DNA of 14,603 nt from Bacteroidales bacterium (GTDB lineage Bacteria; Bacteroidota; Bacteroidia; Bacteroidales; UBA932). Below, in pieces: positions 9,046-14,603 of the stretch (the stretch's first letter is position 1; every line of letters begins with the position of its first letter). The DNA is taken from contig JAFXUS010000067.1 in NCBI GenBank assembly GCA_017535125.1, positions 1 through 14,603 of the forward strand, given 5' to 3'. The position numbers were made by a program, and so were the translations under genes. The notes under the pieces are model-generated. The model worked only from the letters and a program-made list of their open reading frames with translations, had not been told where the DNA came from and ran no database searches.

Positions 9046-9393
9046 ATGAAAAAGATTGAAGCAATCGTCCGCAAGACGAAGTTTGAGGAGGTCAAGGAGG
9101 CCTTGCTCAACGCAGACATCAACTGGTTCGAGTACCACAACGTGCATGGCATCGGCCAGAGCCGCCAGGAGCGCATCTACCGTGGCGTGCAGTATTCTAC
9201 GGACGTGATCGAACGCGTCGCGCTGACCATCGTGTGCCGCGACCAGTTCGTGGATCCGACCGTGAAGGTCATTCTCGAGACCGCCTCGACGGGCGAGATC
9301 GGAGACGGCCGTATTTTCATCAGTGACGTGATCGACACCTGGTCCATCCGCACCGGTGAGAACGGCGACACCGTGCTCCGGGACAAGAAGTAG
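9046..9393 (+). CDS. glnK: P-II family nitrogen regulatory protein (GlnK type)
   Basis: P-II proteins are cytoplasmic trimers that read ATP/ADP and 2-oxoglutarate and report nitrogen status to partner proteins. The product is 115 residues. It starts with the family signature MKKIEAIVRK, and contains the T-loop region (about 36-54) with IYRGVQYSTDV, the B-loop TGEIGDGRIFIS and the C-loop IRTGE. Tyr50 lines up with the tyrosine that is uridylylated in enterobacterial GlnB/GlnK (Tyr51 there); the T-loop looks about one residue shorter, with the basic-rich QSRQER segment. Whether it is modified here cannot be told. The ATG at 9046 is preceded by an AT-rich leader without Shine-Dalgarno. amt begins 41 bases downstream, the classic glnK-amt pairing in which GlnK plugs the channel when nitrogen is plentiful. 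Sequence details resemble the Bacteroidota amt-linked subgroup rather than GlnB of Proteobacteria. Confidence 0.95.
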   Translation: MKKIEAIVRKTKFEEVKEALLNADINWFEYHNVHGIGQSRQERIYRGVQYSTDVIERVALTIVCRDQFVDPTVKVILETASTGEIGDGRIFISDVIDTWSIRTGENGDTVLRDKK

Positions 9394-9434
9394 TTGTTGT
9401 TAGTTGTAGTCATTTCATTTAAAATTATTGCCTT

Positions 9435-10655
9435 ATGGAAGATATTGCTATTTCCCTCGATACTGTATGGATGCTGCTTGCAGCTATGCTCGTTTTCTTC
9501 ATGCAACCGGGCTTCGCGCTGTGCGAGGCGGGCTTTACCCGCAGCAAGAACACCGCGAACATCCTGATGAAGAATTTCGTTGATTTCATGTTCGGCTCCC
9601 TGCTGTTCTGGTTCGTCGGTTTCGGCTTCATGTTCGGCAGCGACGGCGCCGGCTTCATCGGCGCCCCCAACTGGGGTGACCTTTCCTTCTACAAGAGCGA
9701 GCTCCCCGTGGAGGGTTTCCTGATCTTTGAGACTGTGTTCTGCGCCACGTCCGCCACCATCGTGAGCGGCGCCATGGCCGAGCGCACGAAGTTCTCCATG
9801 TACCTGGTCTACAGCGCGTTCATCTCCCTGTTCATCTATCCGATCGAGGGCCACTGGACCTGGGGCGGCGGCTGGCTGTCCGAACTTGGATTCCATGATT
9901 TCGCCGGTTCGGCGATCGTCCACAGCGTGGGCGGCGTGCTGGCGCTCATCGGCGCGATCGCGCTCGGTCCCCGTATCGGCAAGTATGCCCCGGACGGCAA
10001 GAGCCGCGCCATTCCCGGCCACAACCTGACGATGGCCGCCCTCGGTGTGTTCATCCTCTGGATGGGCTGGTTCGGCTTCAACCCGGGTTCGCAGCTGGCT
10101 GCCTCCGGCGAGGTGAACCGCGTCGCGATCTCCCACGTGTTCCTGACCACCAACCTGGCGGCTGCTGCCGGCGGCGTGGCGACGATGTTCCTGACCTGGA
10201 TCAAGTACGGCAAGCCGTCCCTGTCCCTGACGCTCAACGGCGTGCTGGCGGGTCTGGTCGGCATCACGGCGGGCTGCGACCTGGTGTCTCCGCTCGGCGC
10301 GGTGATCATCGGCCTGGTCTGCGGCATCGTGCTGGTCTTCGCGATCGAGTTCATCGACCGTAAGCTGCATATCGACGACCCGGTGGGCGCCTCCAGCGTG
10401 CACGGTGTCTGCGGTATCCTCGGCACCCTCATGACCGGCCTGCTGGCCACGGACGGCGGTCTCTTCTACGGCGGCGGCTGGCACTTCTTCGGTGTGCAGG
10501 CCCTCGGCATCACGGTCATCGACCTCTGGGCCGCCGCGACCGGCATCCTGCTCTTCTTCGGCATCAAGAAGCTCCACGGCCTGCGTGTCGGCAAGCGTGT
10601 CGAAGAGGAAGGCCTCGACATCTACGAACACGGCGAAAGCTGCTACAACGCTTAA
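9435..10655 (+). CDS. amt: Ammonium transporter (Amt/MEP/Rh family)
   Basis: Amt is an inner-membrane trimeric channel that brings ammonium into the cell for glutamine synthetase. The protein is 406 residues with about eleven hydrophobic segments. Recognisable features are MQPGFALCEAG in the first helix, the early Phe gate region FCATSATIVSGAMAERTKF (about 102-120), Asp155 in DFAGSAIVHSVGG, and the pore histidine pair His163 and His323 (the second in DPVGASSVHGVCG). The cytoplasmic C-terminal tail ends in EEEGLDIYEHGESCYNA, the conserved stretch that couples the subunits and contacts P-II. No cleaved signal peptide is evident. The ATG at 9435 follows an AT-rich gap of 41 bases; the stop is 13 bases before the next gene. 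Neighbours strongly support co-regulation with glnK. Confidence in the family is very high; transport properties are known from relatives only. Confidence 0.97.
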   Translation: MEDIAISLDTVWMLLAAMLVFFMQPGFALCEAGFTRSKNTANILMKNFVDFMFGSLLFWFVGFGFMFGSDGAGFIGAPNWGDLSFYKSELPVEGFLIFETVFCATSATIVSGAMAERTKFSMYLVYSAFISLFIYPIEGHWTWGGGWLSELGFHDFAGSAIVHSVGGVLALIGAIALGPRIGKYAPDGKSRAIPGHNLTMAALGVFILWMGWFGFNPGSQLAASGEVNRVAISHVFLTTNLAAAAGGVATMFLTWIKYGKPSLSLTLNGVLAGLVGITAGCDLVSPLGAVIIGLVCGIVLVFAIEFIDRKLHIDDPVGASSVHGVCGILGTLMTGLLATDGGLFYGGGWHFFGVQALGITVIDLWAAATGILLFFGIKKLHGLRVGKRVEEEGLDIYEHGESCYNA

Positions 10656-10668
10656 AACCAAGTGTATT

Positions 10669-11376
10669 ATGAAAAAGCTATTGATTAGTATATTCGCCCT
10701 GCTGCTCATCGGAGCGGCAGCCGGCAAAGCCCAAGATACGGTAGAGGCCTCCGTCAGCATGGACCTCGTGAACGATTACGTCTGGCGCGGCCAGCACCTC
10801 GGCGACGTGTCGCTGCAGCCTTCCCTCGGCGTCAGCTACAAGGGCCTGTCCCTGTCGGCCTGGGGCTCCCTGGGCCTGTCCAACCCGGCCGACACCAAGG
10901 AGCTCGACCTGACGCTCGGCTATACCGTCGGCGGCTTCAGCATCAGCGTGACGGACTACTGGTTCACGGACGGTCCCGACCCGACCTGCAGCTATTTCCG
11001 CTACGGGCACGGCGTCACGAACCATGTGTTCGAGGCCACCGTGGGCTACGACTTCGGCTTCCTGTCGCTGGCCTGGTCCACCAACTTCGCCGGCAACGAC
11101 TTCACCGAGGCGGGGAAGCAGGCGTTCAGCAGCTATTTCGAGCTGAGCGTGCCCTTCACCCTCGGGGGGCTGGACTGGACGGCCACGGCCGGCGCGGTCC
11201 CGTTCGCGACCGATTTCTACGGCACCGGGCGCTTCGCCCTCACCAACCTGTCGCTGACGGCGTCGAAGGACATCCGGATCACCGACAGCTTCGCGATCCC
11301 CGTGTTCGCGCAGCTGGCCGCCAATCCCTACGCCTCGAAGCTCTACTTTGTCTTCGGCTTCACCTTAGGTATTTAA
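10669..11376 (+). CDS. TorF-like putative outer-membrane beta-barrel protein
   Basis: The product is 235 residues. Residues 1-21 form a clear Sec signal peptide (MKKLLISIFALLLIGAAAGKA, cleavage expected before or near QDTVEA). The mature part consists of alternating short amphipathic strands rich in Gly, Ser and aromatic residues, ending in LYFVFGFTLGI, as expected for a beta-barrel in the outer membrane. The early motif DLVNDYVWRGQHLGDVSLQP resembles the start of the TorF-like/Gcw_chp putative porin family (DYVxRGxS...PAxQ). The ATG at 10669 is chosen because the signal peptide begins there; upstream in-frame codons would run inside amt. It lies 13 bases after amt, so it is likely part of the same transcript. 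A role in letting small nitrogen compounds through the outer membrane is suggested only by position; no substrate can be read from the sequence. Confidence 0.85.
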   Translation: MKKLLISIFALLLIGAAAGKAQDTVEASVSMDLVNDYVWRGQHLGDVSLQPSLGVSYKGLSLSAWGSLGLSNPADTKELDLTLGYTVGGFSISVTDYWFTDGPDPTCSYFRYGHGVTNHVFEATVGYDFGFLSLAWSTNFAGNDFTEAGKQAFSSYFELSVPFTLGGLDWTATAGAVPFATDFYGTGRFALTNLSLTASKDIRITDSFAIPVFAQLAANPYASKLYFVFGFTLGI

Positions 11377-11380
11377 TTCG

Positions 11381-11407
11381 CGTCATTCCGGGCTTGACCC
11401 GGAATCT
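11381..11407. repeat. Short REP-like palindrome before asnB
   Basis: ATTCCGGG (11385-11392) and CCCGGAAT (11398-11405) are perfect 8-base inverted arms around the loop CTTGA. The element fills half of the 51-base gap between the barrel-protein gene and asnB and ends 22 bases before the asnB start. Its layout, GTCATTCCGGG then a short loop then CCCGGAATC, resembles dispersed palindromic repeats common in bacterial intergenic gaps. There is no T-run after it, so it is a weak candidate for a terminator; it could tune read-through or mRNA stability between the two genes. Confidence 0.65.
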
Positions 11408-11427
11408 CCAAGCAAATCGTTATCATT

Positions 11428-13092
11428 ATGTGTGGAATAGTCGGAATATTCAACATCGCAGAGCAGTCTGACGCCCTGCGCCGGAAGGCCCTCGAAATGA
11501 GCCGCAAGATCCGCCACCGCGGACCGGACTGGAGCGGCATCTGGTGCGGCGGCAGTGCCGTGCTTGCCCACGAGCGCTTGAGCATCGTGGACCCGAAGTC
11601 GGGTGGCCAGCCGCTGATCTCCCCGGACGGGAAGCAGGTGCTGGCGGTGAACGGCGAGATCTACAACCACCAGGAGATCCGCCGCCGCTATGCCGGGAAG
11701 TACGAGTTCCGGACCGGCAGCGACTGCGAGGTGATCCTCGCGCTCTACCGCGACAAGGGACCCGCCTTCCTGGAGGAGCTGAGCGGCATCTTCGCCTTCG
11801 CGCTCTATGACGCGGAGCGGGACGCCTTCCTCATCGCGCGGGACCCCATCGGCGTAATTCCGCTCTACATCGGCTACGATCCGGACGGCAAGGTCTATGT
11901 GGCTTCCGAGCTGAAGGCCCTGGAGGGCCAGTGCGAGCGCTACGAGCCTTTCCTGCCGGGGCATTGCTATTGGAGCAAGGAGCCCCGCATGACCCGCTGG
12001 TACACCCGCGACTGGATGTCCTACGACGCCGTCAAGGACAACCCGGCCGATCCGGCGGAGCTGCGCGCGGCGCTGGAAGCCGCTGTGAAGCGCCAGCTGA
12101 TGTCCGACGTTCCCTACGGCGTGCTGCTGTCCGGCGGCCTGGATTCTTCGGTGATCTCCGCGATCGCCGAGAAGTTCAGCGCGATGCGTATCGAGGACGA
12201 TTCGAAGACGCGGGCCTGGTGGCCGCGTCTCCACTCGTTCGCCGTCGGCCTGAAGGGCGCTCCGGACCTGGAGAAGGCGCGTGTGGTCGCAGAACACATC
12301 GGTACTGTCCATCATGAGATTAACTATACCATTCAGGAGGGCCTGGACGCGATTCGCGACGTGATCTACTTTACGGAGACCTACGACGTGACGACCGTCC
12401 GGGCTTCCACGCCGATGTATCTGCTGGCCCGCGTGATCAAGTCGATGGGTATCAAGATGGTGCTCTCGGGCGAGGGTGCCGACGAGATTTTCGGCGGCTA
12501 TCTCTATTTCCACAAGGCGCCGGATGCCAAGGCATTCCACGAAGAGACGGTCCGCAAGCTGTCCAAGCTGCATCTCTACGACTGCCTGCGGGCGAACAAG
12601 AGCCTGTCGGCCTGGGGCGTGGAGGGGCGCGTGCCTTTCCTGGACAAGGAGTTCCTGGACGTGGCGATGCGCCTGAATCCGGAGGCGAAGATGTGTCCGG
12701 GCAAGGTGATCGAGAAGCGCATCGTGCGCGAGGCCTGTGCGGATCTGCTGCCGGAGGAAGTCGCCTGGCGGCAGAAGGAGCAGTTTTCCGACGGTGTCGG
12801 TTACAGCTGGATCGACACGCTGAAGAAGCTGACTTCGGAGGCGGTTTCCGACGATCAGATGTTGCATGCAGCGGAGCGTTTTCCGATCCATACGCCGCAG
12901 AACAAGGAGGAGTACTATTACCGAAGCATTTTCTCCGAACTCTTCCCGAGCAATTCCGCGGCGCTGTGTGTGCCGAGCGAGGCCAGTGTGGCCTGTTCGA
13001 CGGCCATCGCGCTGGAGTGGGATGCCGCTTTCAAGAACATGAACGACCCCAGCGGCCGTGCGGTCGCCGGCGTCCACGAGCACGCGCTCTAG
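11428..13092 (+). CDS. asnB: Asparagine synthetase B (glutamine hydrolysing)
   Basis: AsnB makes asparagine from aspartate, glutamine and ATP in the cytoplasm. The 554-residue product has the same length as the Escherichia coli enzyme and resembles it closely along its whole length as I recall that sequence. The N-terminal class II amidotransferase domain starts MCGIVGIF, with Cys2 as the nucleophile after Met removal, followed by RHRGPDWSG and VNGEIYNH, which hold the glutamine site. The synthetase domain (about 215-530) has the pyrophosphate loop SGGLDSS at 235-241, then VLSGEGADEIFGGYLYFHKAP and VPFLDKEFLDVAMR. The tail reads DPSGRAVAGVHEHAL. The start at 11428 is certain because Cys2 must follow Met1. 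The gene ends in a strong terminator 63 bases on and overlaps the convergent gene's stop by 4 bases. It adds a second glutamine consumer to the locus. Confidence 0.98.
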   Translation: MCGIVGIFNIAEQSDALRRKALEMSRKIRHRGPDWSGIWCGGSAVLAHERLSIVDPKSGGQPLISPDGKQVLAVNGEIYNHQEIRRRYAGKYEFRTGSDCEVILALYRDKGPAFLEELSGIFAFALYDAERDAFLIARDPIGVIPLYIGYDPDGKVYVASELKALEGQCERYEPFLPGHCYWSKEPRMTRWYTRDWMSYDAVKDNPADPAELRAALEAAVKRQLMSDVPYGVLLSGGLDSSVISAIAEKFSAMRIEDDSKTRAWWPRLHSFAVGLKGAPDLEKARVVAEHIGTVHHEINYTIQEGLDAIRDVIYFTETYDVTTVRASTPMYLLARVIKSMGIKMVLSGEGADEIFGGYLYFHKAPDAKAFHEETVRKLSKLHLYDCLRANKSLSAWGVEGRVPFLDKEFLDVAMRLNPEAKMCPGKVIEKRIVREACADLLPEEVAWRQKEQFSDGVGYSWIDTLKKLTSEAVSDDQMLHAAERFPIHTPQNKEEYYYRSIFSELFPSNSAALCVPSEASVACSTAIALEWDAAFKNMNDPSGRAVAGVHEHAL

Positions 13093-13742
13093 CGGACGAT
13101 CCTATCCCCAGGTGTCACCTCTACCCTAGGTATCGGCGCATTTCCGAACGAAGAGCCTCCTGGCCTGACCAGGAGGCTTTTTTGGAAGTCCTCCCAGCCG
13201 ACCATCACCGTCTTGTATGTCCCTGTTGCGAAGTCATATTCCGTCTTGATAGTCTGCGGGAAATACTCGGGGGAGTAGGGATTGTCGTAAGGGGCCATGC
13301 CCGGGATCTTGGCGTAGACGAAGGGGTTGTTGGGGTTCATGAGCGGGGTGTAGCCTTCTTTGTAGCCGAAGGGGGCGGAGAGGAAGAGTTGCAGGACGAA
13401 GAACAGGGCTTGTTCTTCTTTGGTGTAGTGGGGGAGTCTGTGCCACCGCAGGTTCTGGTCTACGGATTGCCGCAAGCTGTAGAATGTCCGGGCGTTGATT
13501 CTTGCGGCGCGTTGTTCTTTGGTTTCGAAGGGGTTGAGGGGGGCGAAGAGGGGAGACAGTGTCTGGATCATGGGGCCCGGGATGGGGTTCAGCAGCGTCG
13601 GGTAGGGCCGGGGCTGTTGTCTGAGGCTGTCTTCGGCTTCGAGGAGGGGGCCGTCGAGGACGGTCATGGGGGTGTTCTGCGCTCCGAGGCGCGTCAGGCC
13701 GATGGCCAGTGTGATGATCGTAACGAGTATTCTCCTGCTCAT
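13089..13742 (-). CDS. Exported protein of unknown function
   Basis: I do not recognise this protein. It is 217 residues when started at the ATG at 13742. That start gives a clean Sec signal peptide (MSRRILVTIITLAIGLTRLGA, cleavage expected before QN at residue 22) and is preceded by GGAGGGAGG ending 5 bases upstream, one of the few Shine-Dalgarno-like sites here. The longer frame from 13808 would bury the signal peptide behind 22 residues. No lipobox cysteine is seen. The mature part is proline-rich at first (RPYPTLLNPIPGPM), then has a charged helical stretch (FETKEQRAARINARTFYSLRQS), a hydrophobic LFFVLQLFLSAPFGY, and an Asn/Pro/Tyr-rich loop region. It is probably periplasmic or outer-membrane attached. 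The gene faces asnB, overlapping its end by 4 bases, and its last 30 or so codons contain the asnB terminator hairpin. Coding is supported by the signal peptide, ribosome site and intact 217-codon frame. Confidence 0.7.
   Translation of the reverse strand: MSRRILVTIITLAIGLTRLGAQNTPMTVLDGPLLEAEDSLRQQPRPYPTLLNPIPGPMIQTLSPLFAPLNPFETKEQRAARINARTFYSLRQSVDQNLRWHRLPHYTKEEQALFFVLQLFLSAPFGYKEGYTPLMNPNNPFVYAKIPGMAPYDNPYSPEYFPQTIKTEYDFATGTYKTVMVGWEDFQKSLLVRPGGSSFGNAPIPRVEVTPGDRIVR
13155..13183 (+). terminator. Intrinsic terminator of asnB
   Basis: GCCTCCTGG (13155-13163), loop CCTGA, and CCAGGAGGC (13169-13177) form a perfect 9-base-pair GC-rich stem followed directly by six T (13178-13183). This is a textbook Rho-independent terminator reading on the + strand, about 60 bases after the asnB stop. 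It lies inside the coding sequence of the convergent minus-strand gene. In the other direction the hairpin is followed by TCTTCGTTC, a poor T-run, so it should act mainly on asnB transcripts. Confidence 0.9.
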
Positions 13743-13747
13743 AACGT

Positions 13748-13756
13748 CCTCCCTCC
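13748..13756 (-). promoter_or_regulatory. Shine-Dalgarno-like site for the exported protein
   Basis: On the minus strand GGAGGGAGG is followed by ACGTT and the ATG at 13742. The spacing of 5 bases from the nearer GGAGG to the start is workable. Such sites are not seen before the other genes of this window, and this one decides the start codon in favour of the signal peptide. Confidence 0.6.
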
Positions 13757-13782
13757 ATCTCAAATACTGTGCCCTTCCGTCA

Positions 13783-13920
13783 TCCACCGGTATGTGCAAA
13801 TTTTGCACACACCAAAGATGGATTCAGTTCTCCTTCAGAAAAGATATTCTTGATGTGCCTTCCAATAACTGTCCTGTCACGGTCAAATAATTGCGATGAC
13901 TGTTTTATTGTCAGGGAGAT
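13783..13920 (-). pseudogene. Remnant of a RhuM-family protein gene (N-terminal DNA-binding-like part)
   Basis: Read on the minus strand this stretch encodes ISLTIKQSSQLFDRDR followed by TVIGRHIKNIFSEGEL and NPSLVCAKFAHT, then GG and a TGA at 13780-13782. This is the hallmark early region of the virulence RhuM family (typical form: WLTQ.QMAELF.RDRTVI.RHI.NIF.EGEL). Only about 45 of the roughly 300 or more residues of a full protein are present. Upstream of it the frame runs into a GC-rich stretch that has no family similarity, and downstream the usual YYNLDVI-SVGYR segment is missing, replaced by the leader of the exported-protein gene. No credible start codon lies close to the remnant. It is best read as a gene fragment left by recombination. 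A functional short protein using a distant upstream start (about 14124) is possible but unlikely given the odd composition of that stretch. Confidence 0.75.
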
Positions 13921-14155
13921 ATTCAACGAGAAACGGAAGTGAAGGCTGCCCCTTCTCCTGCAAGGCGGAGCCGGCAGGGCTGCTGCCGTGCAAGCAAAAA
14001 ACGCTTGCCCGCCAGCACCCTGCCGCCTTTCCGCCAAATGCCTACAGCGCCAGCCGCCCCGCCGCACCCTCCCCACGGCCCCCGACGGCGCAGGCAAACG
14101 GCCACAGGCTCCCGCACACCCCACGCGCCGGCTGGCGCGAAGTAGAAAGATTGTT
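13921..14155. other. GC-rich, noncoding-looking spacer with short hairpins
   Basis: About 200 bases (roughly 13944-14140) are very GC-rich and C-rich on the + strand, flanked by AT-richer DNA. Open frames cross it on both strands but give low-complexity Ala/Arg/Pro/Gly proteins with no recognisable motif. Three short inverted repeats occur: CGGCAG/CTGCCG (13972-13988), GCAAGC/GCTTGC around an A-rich loop (13990-14008), and CGCGCC/GGCGCG (14124-14139), the last 17 bases after the stop of the minus-strand gene to the right. None has a T-run, so terminator function is uncertain. I see no gene here. Confidence 0.5.
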
Positions 14156-14603
14156 CTACAGTCGTGAAAGAAGAAGCTCCGGATCGGTCTCTGACATCAA
14201 GGAAACTGCAAACCATTTCTTGCCGAGGTCTTTGAGTGATGCGCCAATGAGGTACACCTGATTGTCCAGAATCAGAAATCGGTCGTGGGATTTGGTGAAC
14301 TCTTTCACCTCGATGGCTGGGTACTGAGCGTTGTGCTTGTCGATATCAAGCTGGAATTGTTGTGATATCTTTTGTGTATAGATCGTTGCCGAAGCGCCAG
14401 CCTCCCTTTTGTCCAGCATGGTCAAGACGGTATCATCCACAAAGTTGTCAATGAGGACGATACGTGTCTTGGTGCTCTTAATAAGGTCGCAGATAAACTC
14501 ATAAGCGTCGTAGATTTGCCCGTCGAAAAAGATACCCTGGTTTGGTGTAATCGAACGCTCATCTATCTTTCTAAAGAGCTCTTCAATCCGATGATCCGCT
14601 TCA
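14156..14603 (-). CDS. C-terminal part of an ORF6N/RhuM-type protein with a PLD-like domain (5' end outside window)
   Basis: The frame is open from the right edge to the TAG at 14158-14156, giving 148 visible residues; the GTG that could be read as a start at about 14440 lies inside the domain, so the gene continues off the window. The visible part has a charged helix (EADHRIEELFRKIDER), then GIFFDGQIYDAYEFICDLI, RIVLIDNFVDDTVLTML, a basic segment, and KSHDRFLILDNQVYLIGASL followed by KDLGKKWFA. The H-x-R-x4-D-x6-G-A-S pattern (His codon at 14285-14287) resembles a phospholipase D HKD motif with arginine in place of lysine. From memory, this C-terminal module occurs on Bacteroidota proteins with ORF6N, KilA-N-like or RhuM-like N-terminal DNA-binding domains, which relate to phage antirepressors. 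Which N-terminal domain is attached here cannot be seen. The lower GC and different codon use compared with the nitrogen genes point to horizontal acquisition. Confidence 0.75.
   Translation of the reverse strand, partial: EADHRIEELFRKIDERSITPNQGIFFDGQIYDAYEFICDLIKSTKTRIVLIDNFVDDTVLTMLDKREAGASATIYTQKISQQFQLDIDKHNAQYPAIEVKEFTKSHDRFLILDNQVYLIGASLKDLGKKWFAVSLMSETDPELLLSRL

Noticed and set aside
9394..9434. Gap between glnK and amt as a separate promoter
   Set aside because: It is AT-rich but has no TAnnTTTG box or inverted repeat that I can see; co-transcription with glnK is the simpler reading.
10492..10668. Upstream extension of the barrel-protein gene by 59 codons
   Set aside because: The extension would lie within amt and hide a perfect signal peptide that begins at 10669.
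13743..13808. Earlier in-frame start of the exported protein at 13808
   Set aside because: It adds 22 residues before the signal peptide and overlaps the RhuM remnant; the ATG at 13742 has the ribosome site.
13793..13809. Perfect 17-base palindrome TGTGCAAATTTTGCACA, about 50 bases upstream of the exported protein start, first taken as an operator
   Set aside because: It falls exactly on the codons for the conserved RhuM-family residues VCAKFAH in the gene remnant, so the symmetry is probably a coincidence of coding. It could still have been co-opted, but there is no evidence.
13896..14261. 121-codon frame on the + strand and a 97-codon frame on the minus strand across the GC-rich spacer
   Set aside because: Low-complexity Pro/Ala/Arg content, no ribosome site, no motif, and overlap with the PLD-like gene or the RhuM remnant.
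1..14603. tRNA genes, rRNA, CRISPR arrays or complete insertion sequences
   Set aside because: Scanned by eye on both strands; no cloverleaf-like T-loop motif, regularly spaced repeat or transposase motif was found. A very diverged element could be missed without computation.

Overview
The window looks like a GC-rich member of the Bacteroidota, probably a Bacteroidales gut or rumen lineage. Evidence from the sequence: a type III glutamine synthetase, gene starts mostly without Shine-Dalgarno motifs, very AT-rich promoter gaps between GC-rich genes, a Bacteroidota-style P-II/ammonium transporter pair, and ORF6N/RhuM-type genes at the right edge. The genus cannot be named from this stretch alone.

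Positions 1-8809 (+ strand) hold a tight set of genes: the 3' part of glnN (type III glutamine synthetase), gltB and gltD (both subunits of NADPH glutamate synthase), and pyrG (CTP synthase). The gaps are 7 and 6 bases, then a 1-base TAATG overlap, so this reads as one operon. It is the GS-GOGAT cycle plus a major glutamine consumer. A long imperfect inverted repeat (8816-8900) follows pyrG, and then an AT-rich promoter region containing a tandem direct repeat.

Positions 9046-13092 (+ strand) hold a second nitrogen set: a P-II signal protein (glnK), an ammonium channel (amt), a TorF-like outer-membrane beta-barrel protein, and asnB (glutamine-hydrolysing asparagine synthetase). A short REP-like palindrome lies just before asnB. 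Together the two sets bring ammonium in, fix it into glutamine and glutamate, sense nitrogen status, and spend glutamine on CTP and asparagine. asnB ends with a strong intrinsic terminator that lies inside the 3' end of the convergent gene.

Positions 13089-14603 (- strand) are different in character: an exported protein of unknown function, a short remnant of a RhuM-family gene, a GC-rich noncoding spacer, and the C-terminal part of an ORF6N/RhuM-type protein with a phospholipase-D-like fold. The lower GC of the two edge genes and the presence of a gene remnant suggest accessory DNA beginning at the right of the window. I saw no tRNA, rRNA, CRISPR array or complete insertion sequence.
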